Origin: Murimonas intestini | Lineage (GTDB): Bacteria > Bacillota > Clostridia > Lachnospirales > Lachnospiraceae | NCBI GenBank assembly: GCA_003148945.1 | Contig: QGGY01000003.1 | Span: forward strand, 186,001 to 250,000 | Direction of reading: 5' to 3' | DNA: 64,000 bases | Part shown: in pieces, positions 23,428-32,038 of the stretch | Layout of the letters: each line of letters begins with the position of its first letter | Numbering within the stretch: the stretch's first letter is position 1 | Notes under the pieces: model-generated | Told to the model about the DNA's origin: nothing | The model's input: only the letters and a program-made list of their open reading frames with translations | The model's database searches: none | Made by a program: the position numbers and the translations under genes

Positions 23428-24759
23428 ATGAAACTCAAAAAAGCAACGGGCCTTACACTTGCAGCTCTCATGACAGTATCTCTGATACCAGGCACAGCTC
23501 TGGCGGCTGAAGATTACAGCCTTAAGGATGTACAGTTTGACAACGTTACGATCCGTGTTGCCACCAGGAACGGGGGAGGGGCGGAGAGCGCTGTGGACGC
23601 TTACTATTTAAGTAAAGTGGAAGAATTCAATGCCATGGATAACGGAATTACCGTGGAAATGATCAATATCTCCACTGAGGCTGATTATCTGGACAGACTG
23701 AGTACAGACTTTGCTTCCGGGGATGCGCCTAACATATTTCTTGAATACGGCGGATCAAGAGTACTGGATTATCTGGAGGCAGATTATCTTCTTGACCTGC
23801 AGCCTTATCTGGAAGCAGATCCTGACTGGTATGGCGGCTTTAAGGAAAATGGATGGTCTACCTGCAAATTTGAGGATTACGGATATGAGGGGATTTATGG
23901 GGTGCCCTCAGAAACATATCAGATCATGTTGTTTTACAATAAGTCTCTTTTAGAGGAAAATGGCATTGAAGTACCTGCAACCTGGGATGAATTGATGGAT
24001 GCATGTGCAAAACTGAAAGAGGCAGGAGTACAGCCTTTTGTAGTGGGGGAGAAGGATGCTTTCCGCTTCGGCCATCTGCATACAGTACTCTCACTCAAAA
24101 AATACGGCGCTGATGTGGCCCAGAAGCTTGCCAGCAGGGAAATGAGCTATGATGGGGAAGAAATGCTTTCTATCTACGGGATGATTAAGACAATGGTAGA
24201 TAATGGCTATCTGGGTGACAATCTGCTGAGTACAGATAAGGGCCAGGAAGATACATATTTTGAAGAAGGAAAGGCTGTATTCAAATATGACGGTTCATGG
24301 TATCCGGCACAGATTGAGGAATCCGGTTCTGAACTGTTTGCCAATCAGGAAGTTGGAGTGGTAAGATTTCCTTCCATCGAGGCGAAGTACGAGAAAACGG
24401 ATATGGGCGGAACGACAGACGCTTATTATATTTCAACGCTGAATGCCACAGAGGAACAGGTTCAGGCATCTGTTGTATTCCTGAAATATTTGGCCAGCGT
24501 AGACTATATAGAAGGGCTGATCGCTGTTAACCCGAATACCTATGCATATAATGTGGATGTGAAAACTGATAATTACCTTCTTAATGATGTGATGGCAATC
24601 ATGAATGACACGGAAGATGTGAGGAGTGACCTGCAGGGATATGATACTCAGTCTATGGCTATGAATACAGTGCGCACGGCGCTGCAGGGACTGGCAATGG
24701 ATAAGACCCCGGAAGAAGTGGGATCGGAGATTGTCGATTCCCTGGCAGAATATGAGTAA
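23428..24759 (+). CDS. Sugar ABC transporter substrate-binding protein (family 1)
   Basis: 443 residues. The signal peptide (about residues 1-26) ends in GTALAAED and has no cysteine, so signal peptidase I cleavage is predicted rather than lipoprotein anchoring, unusual for a Gram-positive binding protein. The mature part resembles family 1 extracellular sugar-binding proteins: FNAMDNGITVEMINIS, DFASGDAPNIFLEYGG, LMLFYNKSLLEENGIEVPATWDELMDAC. It should deliver an oligosaccharide to the two permeases downstream. With GH38 and GH29 enzymes in the same run, mannose- and fucose-bearing glycans are the best guess. AAGGAGG lies before the start. Confidence 0.88.
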   Translation: MKLKKATGLTLAALMTVSLIPGTALAAEDYSLKDVQFDNVTIRVATRNGGGAESAVDAYYLSKVEEFNAMDNGITVEMINISTEADYLDRLSTDFASGDAPNIFLEYGGSRVLDYLEADYLLDLQPYLEADPDWYGGFKENGWSTCKFEDYGYEGIYGVPSETYQIMLFYNKSLLEENGIEVPATWDELMDACAKLKEAGVQPFVVGEKDAFRFGHLHTVLSLKKYGADVAQKLASREMSYDGEEMLSIYGMIKTMVDNGYLGDNLLSTDKGQEDTYFEEGKAVFKYDGSWYPAQIEESGSELFANQEVGVVRFPSIEAKYEKTDMGGTTDAYYISTLNATEEQVQASVVFLKYLASVDYIEGLIAVNPNTYAYNVDVKTDNYLLNDVMAIMNDTEDVRSDLQGYDTQSMAMNTVRTALQGLAMDKTPEEVGSEIVDSLAEYE

Positions 24760-24848
24760 CGTAACTGTACAGATGGGCATATGTGCCGTTGGGCGTAAAC
24801 ATGTGTACATGAGGATTATCGGATAGAAATATCCCATCCGGTATAAAG

Positions 24849-24877
24849 GAGCTGCCGTCCTGGCAGCTCTCCTCTTT
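24849..24877 (+). terminator. Intra-operon hairpin between binding protein and permeases
   Basis: GGAGCTGCC pairs with GGCAGCTCTCC, followed by TCTTTT. It lies between the substrate-binding-protein gene and the first permease gene and probably acts as a partial terminator or mRNA-stabilising stem, giving more binding protein than permease. Confidence 0.65.
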
Positions 24878-24898
24878 TAAACGGGAAGGAGATATCAG

Positions 24899-25792
24899 AT
24901 GAAAGGAAAGACAAAGAAAAAGGAGTATATCATTGCAATTACTTTTTTGGCCCCGGCGCTGATCCTGCTTTTTTGCTTTATTATATATCCTGTAATGGAT
25001 GCGGCTTTTTTGTCCCTCCACTCCTGGAAGGGGATGTACGGCCAGCCAAAGAAATGGGTGGGCCTGGATAACTTTATAAAAGCCCTGACAAGCGGTAAGT
25101 TCTGGAATGCTATGCTCAACTGTGTATGGTTCATGCTGGGAAGTTTCGTAGTTCTTATGCCTATTGCCTTTGGGCTGGCTATGCTGATCACCTCAAAGCT
25201 GAAGTTCACCAGAATCATGAAGACGGCATACTTTATGCCGGTCATGCTGGGGACAACAGCGGTGGCTTTGATGTGGACGAATATTTTGAATCCGGGATGG
25301 GGGGCGCTGGCTCAATTTTTGAGATTTCTGGGCCTGGATAGTCTTGTGACAGACTGGCTTTCTAAACCGGTGCTGAATGTGATCTGTGTTGTATTAGTAA
25401 ATGAATGGATGTTTGCAGGATATAATATGCTGATCTTTGCAGCAGGCCTGGTGTCCATACCCCATAGTCTCTATGAAGCAGCTCTTATTGACGGCTGCGG
25501 AGGCTGGCAGAGAGTCCGCTATATTACTCTGCCGCTGATGAAAAATACCTTCAAGATATTTTCAATCCTGGCTTTTACTGGCTCCCTGAAAGTATTTGAC
25601 ATTGTATGGGCAATGACAAGGGGAGGTCCGGGAGATGTCAGCTCCACACCGGGAATTATTTTGTATACAGAAGCATTCCAGTATAAGCTGTTTGGAAGAA
25701 GCAGCGCATACAGTATTATACTGCTTGTATTCGGCATCGTGATCAGCCTGGTGGTAAATCGTATTTTCCGTCAGGATGAAGAGATGTATTAG
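24899..25792 (+). CDS. Sugar ABC transporter permease 1 (MalF/UgpA-type)
   Basis: 297 residues with about six membrane helices. The cytoplasmic EAA loop is seen as YEAALIDGCGGWQRVRYITLPLM, where the ATPase would dock. N-terminal helix IIAITFLAPALILLFCFIIYPVMDAAFLSLHSW is typical of MalF/UgpA permeases. GAAGGAG lies upstream. It works with the next gene as a heterodimeric channel for the sugar supplied by the upstream binding protein. Confidence 0.93.
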   Translation: MKGKTKKKEYIIAITFLAPALILLFCFIIYPVMDAAFLSLHSWKGMYGQPKKWVGLDNFIKALTSGKFWNAMLNCVWFMLGSFVVLMPIAFGLAMLITSKLKFTRIMKTAYFMPVMLGTTAVALMWTNILNPGWGALAQFLRFLGLDSLVTDWLSKPVLNVICVVLVNEWMFAGYNMLIFAAGLVSIPHSLYEAALIDGCGGWQRVRYITLPLMKNTFKIFSILAFTGSLKVFDIVWAMTRGGPGDVSSTPGIILYTEAFQYKLFGRSSAYSIILLVFGIVISLVVNRIFRQDEEMY

Positions 25793-25807
25793 AAAGAGGG
25801 GTAGAAA

Positions 25808-26635
25808 ATGAAACAGAGAAAAAGATGGAACATCCTATGGTATTTTCTGGCGCTGGTGTGGGGGCTTATGACAATTCTTCCGCTGATGATTACAGTGTTT
25901 TCTTCCTTAAAAAATAATAATGAGATAAATATGGGTGTATTCTCCATGCCGGAACACTGGAGAATAGAAAATTATGCGAAAGCAAATGAGACGGCAAATG
26001 CCTTTGGAAGCATAGGAAATTCCATTTTGCTGGCGCTTCTGACAACTGTTCTTGTAACTGTGGTGGGGATGCTGGCAGCCTATATTCTGGCAAGAAAAAA
26101 GCTGTTTTTTATCAAGCCTGTTTATCTGCTTTTTATGGTAGGCGTCATGGTACCCGTACATTGTACGATCGTACCCATCTCCGGCATGGCTTCCGCGCTG
26201 CATGCCAAGGACAGCTTCTGGTTCCTTGTATTGATCTATTCAGCATTTAATCTGGCACAGGCGGTCTACCTGTATACAGGATTTATCCAGAGCATTGACA
26301 GGGAACTGGATGAAGCAGCTATTATTGACGGTTGCACGGATGTGACGCTGCTGTCTAAAATACTGTCGCCTATCTGCAAGCCGATCATTGCCACGGAAGC
26401 AATTTTCGTATTTATTTATGGCTACAGTGAATTGATCTTTTCACTGACCCTTCTGTCTAAGCCGGAGAAGTTTACAGTATCCAGGGCCATGCTGAACTTT
26501 ACAGGAGAGCATTCTACTGATATGGGGCCGCAGTTTGCTTTTATCGTGATGGCCATGATCCCCACTCTGTTCATCTATCTGATCTTTCATGAGAGGGTAG
26601 AATCAGGGATTTTATCAGGGGCGGTGAAAGGCTGA
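25808..26635 (+). CDS. Sugar ABC transporter permease 2 (MalG/UgpE-type)
   Basis: 275 residues, about six helices. The EAA loop reads LDEAAIIDGCTDVTLLSKILSPICKP. The N terminus (LALVWGLMTILPLMITVFSSLKNNNEI) is typical of MalG/UgpE permeases. It lies 15 bases after permease 1. No ATPase gene follows, so the pair should use a shared MsmX-like ATPase encoded elsewhere, as is usual for Firmicute family 1 sugar transporters. Confidence 0.93.
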   Translation: MKQRKRWNILWYFLALVWGLMTILPLMITVFSSLKNNNEINMGVFSMPEHWRIENYAKANETANAFGSIGNSILLALLTTVLVTVVGMLAAYILARKKLFFIKPVYLLFMVGVMVPVHCTIVPISGMASALHAKDSFWFLVLIYSAFNLAQAVYLYTGFIQSIDRELDEAAIIDGCTDVTLLSKILSPICKPIIATEAIFVFIYGYSELIFSLTLLSKPEKFTVSRAMLNFTGEHSTDMGPQFAFIVMAMIPTLFIYLIFHERVESGILSGAVKG

Positions 26636-26729
26636 CGGAGCACAGAGCGGTAGAAAATGCCAGTTAAGTATGTTATACTCCTTGCAGGAACATGGAGTGT
26701 TCTTGAATATGTAAAATGAGAGGCAAGAC

Positions 26730-27749
26730 ATGGAAATTACGATTAAGGATGTGGCGAAAGAAGCCGGAGTGGCTATTTCTACTGTTTCAAAATATATGAG
26801 CGGCGGCTCAGTGCGCCAGGAAAATGAGGTACGGATCAGGGAGGCGGTAAAGAAGCTGGGATATTCCCCCAACAGCCTGGCACGTGGACTGAAAAGGTCA
26901 AAAACATTTACAGTGGGACTGATGATAGAGGCTATGGATGGCCCTTACTGGGCTAAACTGATCAATTATCTGGAGGCGGAGCTGCAGAAGATAGGATATG
27001 CATTGATTCTGTGCTGCCATGGAAAATCGGTGGAGCTGGCACGGGAATATGCGGAATACCTCACGTCACAGATGGTAGACGGAATATTTTTTGCTCCTAT
27101 ACAGGAAGAAGAGGACTATATGAATGTCCCCAGGGAAAAAGAGATTCCGCTGATTGCCCTGGAAGCCGCCAAGGGCTTTGAAGTGTACGGCCTGGTTCAG
27201 ACGAATTACACAGCCATGGCCTATGAGCTGGTAGAAAATCTTATTATCAAAGGACATGAAAAGATAGCTGTCATTGGAGGGGCGCCTTCACTTCGTTCTG
27301 TTCAGGAATGTATGCGGGGATATATGCATGTCATGGAAGATTATGATATAGAGGTGTGCCGGGAATGGATGCTTTACGGGGAAAACACCAGGGAGTCAGG
27401 ACTTGAGATGATGTACAGGCTCTGGCAGGCAGAAAAAAAGCCTACAGCTGTTTTTGCAGCCAATTATTATATGGCTATGGGAGTTCTGAGGGCGGCCAGT
27501 GAATTACATATCGTAGTGCCGGATGAGCTCTCACTGGCAGTGATCGATGATTATGTCTTTTCAACACTTGTTCCGGTAAAAGTCACAGCGGCGACGCAGC
27601 CTCTGGAAAAGATATCCCATGAGGCCTGCCGGCTGTTCAGGGAAAGCCTGGAGCATCCGAAGCAGAAAAGAGCGGAAAAGGTAAGAATAAAAGGAGAGAT
27701 CGTCCCCAGGGAGTCAATAGCTCCGCCCAGGGATGAAGAGGAGGAATAA
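26730..27749 (+). CDS. Second LacI-family regulator in the glycan operon
   Basis: 339 residues. Helix-turn-helix: MEITIKDVAKEAGVAISTVSKYMSGG followed by the hinge LGYSPNSLARGLKRSKTF. The C-terminal domain is sugar-binding (MAVIDDYVFSTLVPVKVTAATQP). GAGAGG lies 6 bases before the start. A -10-like TATACT and the inverted repeat GAACA-N5-TGTTC (26688-26702) in the 94-base gap could be an internal promoter and operator. It ends on the start codon of the mannosidase gene. Two LacI regulators in one locus suggest separate inducers or staged control. Confidence 0.9.
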   Translation: MEITIKDVAKEAGVAISTVSKYMSGGSVRQENEVRIREAVKKLGYSPNSLARGLKRSKTFTVGLMIEAMDGPYWAKLINYLEAELQKIGYALILCCHGKSVELAREYAEYLTSQMVDGIFFAPIQEEEDYMNVPREKEIPLIALEAAKGFEVYGLVQTNYTAMAYELVENLIIKGHEKIAVIGGAPSLRSVQECMRGYMHVMEDYDIEVCREWMLYGENTRESGLEMMYRLWQAEKKPTAVFAANYYMAMGVLRAASELHIVVPDELSLAVIDDYVFSTLVPVKVTAATQPLEKISHEACRLFRESLEHPKQKRAEKVRIKGEIVPRESIAPPRDEEEE

Positions 27750-30700
27750 TGGATTTTATATATGAACGGATAGGGGAAATTATCGGACAGCTGAAGGAGC
27801 TGGCGTATCCTGTACGTCAGGAGATTGAACAGTGGAAGGGAAAAGAAGGGCATTTTCCTGTGACAGACTGCCTGGAAGTGCAGACACATGATTGGCCGGC
27901 AGCAGATCCGGCAAAGCTTGGCAGCAGTAAAGGCGCATGGTTTGGACTCTGTACGGAAATCGTAATCCCAAAAGAGATGGAGGGCGGCTCTCTGGAACTT
28001 TTTATATCCACAGGAAGGGAAGGGGAATGGGACGCTACTAATCCCCAGATGGCAGCCTATGTGGACGGACAGCTTGCTCAGGGACTGGATGTAAACCACA
28101 GAAGCATTTATTTGGGCGAGGAAAAGAGAGCAGGGGAACACCTTACTGTATTTCTTTCGGTTTACACAGGAGAAGAGGGAAGTGTCAGAGAATGGCACAG
28201 CAGCCTCAGGATGAAGGATAAGGCAGTGTATGAGTTTTACTATGATTGTCTGGTGCCGTGGAAGTGCCTTGAGCTTATGGAGGAGGACAGCAGGGAATAT
28301 GGAGAACTTCTGGGGATACTCAACCGCACAGTAAATTGTCTGGATATGAGAAAAACAGACAGCCGTGAATTTGCGGAAAGCATCAGAAGAGCTTCAGAAG
28401 AACTCAGGCGGCAAACGGAAAAGCTTCCGGCCTCTCCCGTCACCGTCTCCTGTGTGGGGCATACACATATTGATGTGGCCTGGCTCTGGACTCTGGAGAT
28501 TACCAGGGAAAAGGCGGCCAGGAGCTTTTCAACCGTATTAAAGCTGATGGAGCGTTATCCTGAATATCTTTTTATGTCCAGCCAGCCCCAGCTCTATATG
28601 TATGTCAGGGCGAACCAGCCGGAGCTATATAAAAAGATTAAGAAGAGGGCAGAGGAGGGACGCTGGGAACCTGAGGGCGCCATGTTCCTGGAGGCAGACT
28701 GCAATCTGACCAGCGGGGAATCCCTTGTACGCCAGTGCCTCTATGGTAAGATGTTTTTCAGGGAAGAATTTGGGGCGGACAGCCGGATCTTATGGCTGCC
28801 GGATGTGTTCGGGTATTCAGCCGCCCTGCCGCAGATCATGGAAAAATGCGGGATAGACAGCTTCATGACTACAAAAATAAGCTGGAATGAAACAAATAAA
28901 ATACCCTTTGATACATTCTGGTGGGAGGGGATAGACGGGACAAAAGTTCTGACTCATTTTGTCACTACCAGGGATTATGAGAAAAACGGGAAACGTGTTG
29001 CGACTAATAATGAATTTAATACCAGCTTTTCTACTAATTATAATGGATACATAGAGCCATCCCAGATAAAAGGGGCATGGCAGCGCTATCAGCAGAAGGC
29101 TTTGAATGATAATATTCTGGTTTCTTACGGCTATGGAGACGGAGGCGGCGGACCTACTGAGCAGATGCTGGAGACCGGCAGAAGGCTGGGCGCAGGAAAG
29201 TATGGCTGCCCGAAGGTAAAGCTTGAAAAGGCAGGGGATTTCTTTGAGAGGCTGCACAGGACAGCAGATGACTCAGAGTTTCCTGTCTGGTCAGGGGAAC
29301 TGTACCTGGAATACCACAGGGGTACTTATACCTCCATGGAAAAGAATAAACGCTCTAACAGGATGGGGGAGTTTGCCCTGTTAAATAGTGAGTGCTGGTC
29401 TGAACTGGCGATGGAAAAGACAGGGAGGTTATATCCGGCTGAAGAAATCTCAAAGGGCTGGGAAATACTGATGCGGAATCAGTTTCACGATATTCTGCCT
29501 GGTTCTGCTGTCAGGGAGGTCTATGAGGACTCTGAAAGAGAATACAGGGAACTTGCGGCCATCACAGCAGAGGTGGAAAATGAAGCTCTGGAATGCCTGG
29601 CAAAACAGATCCTGGGGGAAGAGGGGGATATTTTAATTTTTAATTCCAACGGGGTGCCCTCCTCTGAGCTCGTGGAGATTCCAACAGATGAACTTCCCGG
29701 GCAGGAGGTAAAGGGAGTATTATGCGGGAATGAAATATATCCTGTTCAGTATACAGAAAGAGGGACGGTTTTATTTCAGGCAAAGGATATCCCGCCAAAG
29801 GGCTGGAAGAGGCTAAGCCCTGTTAAAGACAGCTCTGAGTATACAGCTGATGATTTTTACTGTACGGAGGAAGAGACAGTTACTCCTTATTACCATCTGA
29901 AATGGAATGATGCCGGGCAGATTTCTTCTTTTTATGATAAGAAAGCAGGGAGAGAACTGCTGCAGCCGGGAAAATGCGGCAATGTCCTGATGACCTACGA
30001 GGATAAGCCACATAAATTTGACAATTGGAATCTGTTTGAATATTACAGGGAAAAACAGTGGCCTGTGGAAAAGCTTGTATCTAGAAAGATCATTGAGCAG
30101 GGCCCTGTGCGTATGGCTCTTGAACTCTCCTGGGTCTATTTAGATTCCAGTATTACTGAAGTATTTTATTTTTATCCCGGCAGTCCCAGGATAGACATCC
30201 ACGCCCACATTGACTGGCAGGAAGACCAGATATTGCTGAAGGCATTGTTCCCGCTGGATATCAATACATGTGAGGCATCCTACGAGATCCAGTACGGAAA
30301 TGTTAAAAGGGCTACTACAGCCAATAATTCCTGGGAACAGGCTATGTTTGAAGTATGCTTCCAGAAATGGATGGATATTTCTGAGTATGATTATGGCGTC
30401 AGCTTTATAAGTGATTGTAAATACGGAGCAGGTGTCCGCAAAAACGAAGTGGGACTGACGCTCCTGAAGTCCGGGCTCTATCCTAACCCGGAGGCAGACA
30501 GAGGCGGGCATGATTTTGTGTACTCTGTTTTTCCTCACAGAGGAAGCTGGCAGGAGGCCGGGACAGTGGAACAGGCTTACGGACTGAACAATCCTCCCAA
30601 AATCCGGATCAAAAAAGAGTACGGGGGAAAACTTGAGGGAGAGTATGCCAAGGTACAAACTGGAAAGCCTAATATTATCGCAGAGGTCCTGAAGCGTTCT

Positions 30701-30904
30701 GAAGACGGGCAGGCGGAAATCCTGCGGCTTTATGAATGCTGGAACCGCAGGACAAGGACACAGCTGGCCTTTGGAGAGGAGTTCCAGAGTCTGTACCTCT
30801 GCAATATGCTGGAGGAGGAAGAGTGTAAGCTGGCAGAAAAAGGCAGCACTGCAGATATAGAATTTGCACCATTTGAGATTAAAACATTAAAGGTTATCCG
30901 CTGA
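27749..30904 (+). CDS. GH38 alpha-mannosidase
   Basis: 1051 residues, the usual length for bacterial GH38 enzymes. The zinc site HTHIDVAW (H238, D242) and the nucleophile Asp352 in WLPDVFGYSA are present, as is the later NQFHDILPGS zinc ligand. There is no signal peptide, so it acts in the cytoplasm on imported oligosaccharides, removing alpha-linked mannose. The N-terminal 230 residues and the long C-terminal beta domain are typical. The start overlaps the LacI stop (TAATGG), so translation is coupled. With the GH29 gene it points to breakdown of host N-glycan-type or yeast-mannan fragments. Confidence 0.94.
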   Translation: MDFIYERIGEIIGQLKELAYPVRQEIEQWKGKEGHFPVTDCLEVQTHDWPAADPAKLGSSKGAWFGLCTEIVIPKEMEGGSLELFISTGREGEWDATNPQMAAYVDGQLAQGLDVNHRSIYLGEEKRAGEHLTVFLSVYTGEEGSVREWHSSLRMKDKAVYEFYYDCLVPWKCLELMEEDSREYGELLGILNRTVNCLDMRKTDSREFAESIRRASEELRRQTEKLPASPVTVSCVGHTHIDVAWLWTLEITREKAARSFSTVLKLMERYPEYLFMSSQPQLYMYVRANQPELYKKIKKRAEEGRWEPEGAMFLEADCNLTSGESLVRQCLYGKMFFREEFGADSRILWLPDVFGYSAALPQIMEKCGIDSFMTTKISWNETNKIPFDTFWWEGIDGTKVLTHFVTTRDYEKNGKRVATNNEFNTSFSTNYNGYIEPSQIKGAWQRYQQKALNDNILVSYGYGDGGGGPTEQMLETGRRLGAGKYGCPKVKLEKAGDFFERLHRTADDSEFPVWSGELYLEYHRGTYTSMEKNKRSNRMGEFALLNSECWSELAMEKTGRLYPAEEISKGWEILMRNQFHDILPGSAVREVYEDSEREYRELAAITAEVENEALECLAKQILGEEGDILIFNSNGVPSSELVEIPTDELPGQEVKGVLCGNEIYPVQYTERGTVLFQAKDIPPKGWKRLSPVKDSSEYTADDFYCTEEETVTPYYHLKWNDAGQISSFYDKKAGRELLQPGKCGNVLMTYEDKPHKFDNWNLFEYYREKQWPVEKLVSRKIIEQGPVRMALELSWVYLDSSITEVFYFYPGSPRIDIHAHIDWQEDQILLKALFPLDINTCEASYEIQYGNVKRATTANNSWEQAMFEVCFQKWMDISEYDYGVSFISDCKYGAGVRKNEVGLTLLKSGLYPNPEADRGGHDFVYSVFPHRGSWQEAGTVEQAYGLNNPPKIRIKKEYGGKLEGEYAKVQTGKPNIIAEVLKRSEDGQAEILRLYECWNRRTRTQLAFGEEFQSLYLCNMLEEEECKLAEKGSTADIEFAPFEIKTLKVIR

Positions 30905-30930
30905 GAAAATATTGGAAGGAACATATAACT

Positions 30931-31896
30931 ATGAAAAGAGAATTGACAGACTTGCAGAAGGACTTCGTGAATTTGAGAAACGGTGTCTTTATCCACTTTA
31001 ACAGTGCAACGGAACAATTCCATGATTCGGAGATCGAAGACTGGGACTATGGCATCACAGAAAAAAATGACCCGCGCCGCCATGAATTTAACCCGGCTTC
31101 CTGGAATCCAACAGAGCTGGACTGTGAGCAATGGGCACAGACAGCCATAAGCGCAAAGGCCAGATTTGCAGCGCTTACTGCAAAGCATCATGAAGGTTTC
31201 TGCCTCTGGCCGACGGCTGTCACAGAGCACTGTGTGAGAAACGGGGCATATAAGCAGGATGTGGTAAAGGCTTATCTGGAGGCCTTCCGGAACGCCGGGA
31301 TTACTGCAGGGCTCTATTTTTCAATGCTGGATCTGCAGCATGATATTACAGAGAAAAAATGCACCTCCGCGGATAAAGATTTTATCAAAGCCCAGCTCCG
31401 GGAATTGCTGGAGAATTATGGAGAGATCCCTTTTCTTATTTTTGATGGATGGAATGCCCCATGGGGAGGACCAAGAGACAGTGACCTGCCCTTTCAGGAG
31501 ATAGATGATTTTGTCAAAGGAATTCAGCCCAATTGTCTTGTTATGAATATAGGATGTGTGGAAAGCCTGAAAGATACAGATGTGATTTTCTTTGAAAATG
31601 CATTTGGACAAAGCGCAGATGAGTCATTTCAGGGACCTGGGGCGGCGGCAAACCTGTATGCCGGTACATGGTTCTGGAAGGATATCCATACGACTGCTGA
31701 TCTCAAGACAGCTGAATGGGCGGCAGAGAGAGTGAAAGAATATAATAGAAGAAACACCTGCTTTTTAATGAATATTTCCCCAAACAACAGAGGCACCGTA
31801 GATGAAAACCTGAGAGAGCGGTTTGCCGAATTTGGCAGACTGTATGAGGAAATACCTCCTATAGAGGAAGTGCCGGAAGGGTGGCTGTACAGGTAA
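30931..31896 (+). CDS. GH29 alpha-L-fucosidase catalytic domain
   Basis: 321 residues. The motifs KHHEGFCLW and FDGW (Asp172 as likely nucleophile) mark GH29. The protein ends soon after the barrel (MNISPNNRGTVDENLRERF), lacking the C-terminal beta-sandwich of classic fucosidases, and has no signal peptide, so it is a short cytoplasmic form. It lies 26 bases after the mannosidase and completes the operon: import, then removal of mannose and fucose. Specificity for alpha-1,3/4 or 1,6 fucose cannot be read from the sequence. Confidence 0.88.
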   Translation: MKRELTDLQKDFVNLRNGVFIHFNSATEQFHDSEIEDWDYGITEKNDPRRHEFNPASWNPTELDCEQWAQTAISAKARFAALTAKHHEGFCLWPTAVTEHCVRNGAYKQDVVKAYLEAFRNAGITAGLYFSMLDLQHDITEKKCTSADKDFIKAQLRELLENYGEIPFLIFDGWNAPWGGPRDSDLPFQEIDDFVKGIQPNCLVMNIGCVESLKDTDVIFFENAFGQSADESFQGPGAAANLYAGTWFWKDIHTTADLKTAEWAAERVKEYNRRNTCFLMNISPNNRGTVDENLRERFAEFGRLYEEIPPIEEVPEGWLYR

Positions 31897-31907
31897 GGGC
31901 AGTAAAT

Positions 31908-31937
31908 ATGTCTTTAAAAAGCAAAGGGCATTTTTTT
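31908..31937 (+). terminator. Weak terminator after the glycan operon
   Basis: ATGTCTTT can pair with AAAGGGCAT with one bulge, followed by TTTTTTT. The stem is short but the U-tract is clear. Confidence 0.5.
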
Positions 31938-31938
31938 A

Positions 31939-31967
31939 TTGATGTTTCTGATACTTAGGGTTACAAT
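31939..31967 (+). promoter_or_regulatory. Predicted promoter of the dipeptidase gene
   Basis: TTGATG and TACAAT are separated by exactly 17 bases, right after the preceding terminator and about 70 bases before the start codon. Confidence 0.6.
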
Positions 31968-32038
31968 ATGAATACGGGTCTGGATCAGAAGATTCCAGAC
32001 AGTTATGCAGAATATATCAGAAACAGGAGGAAAATATC

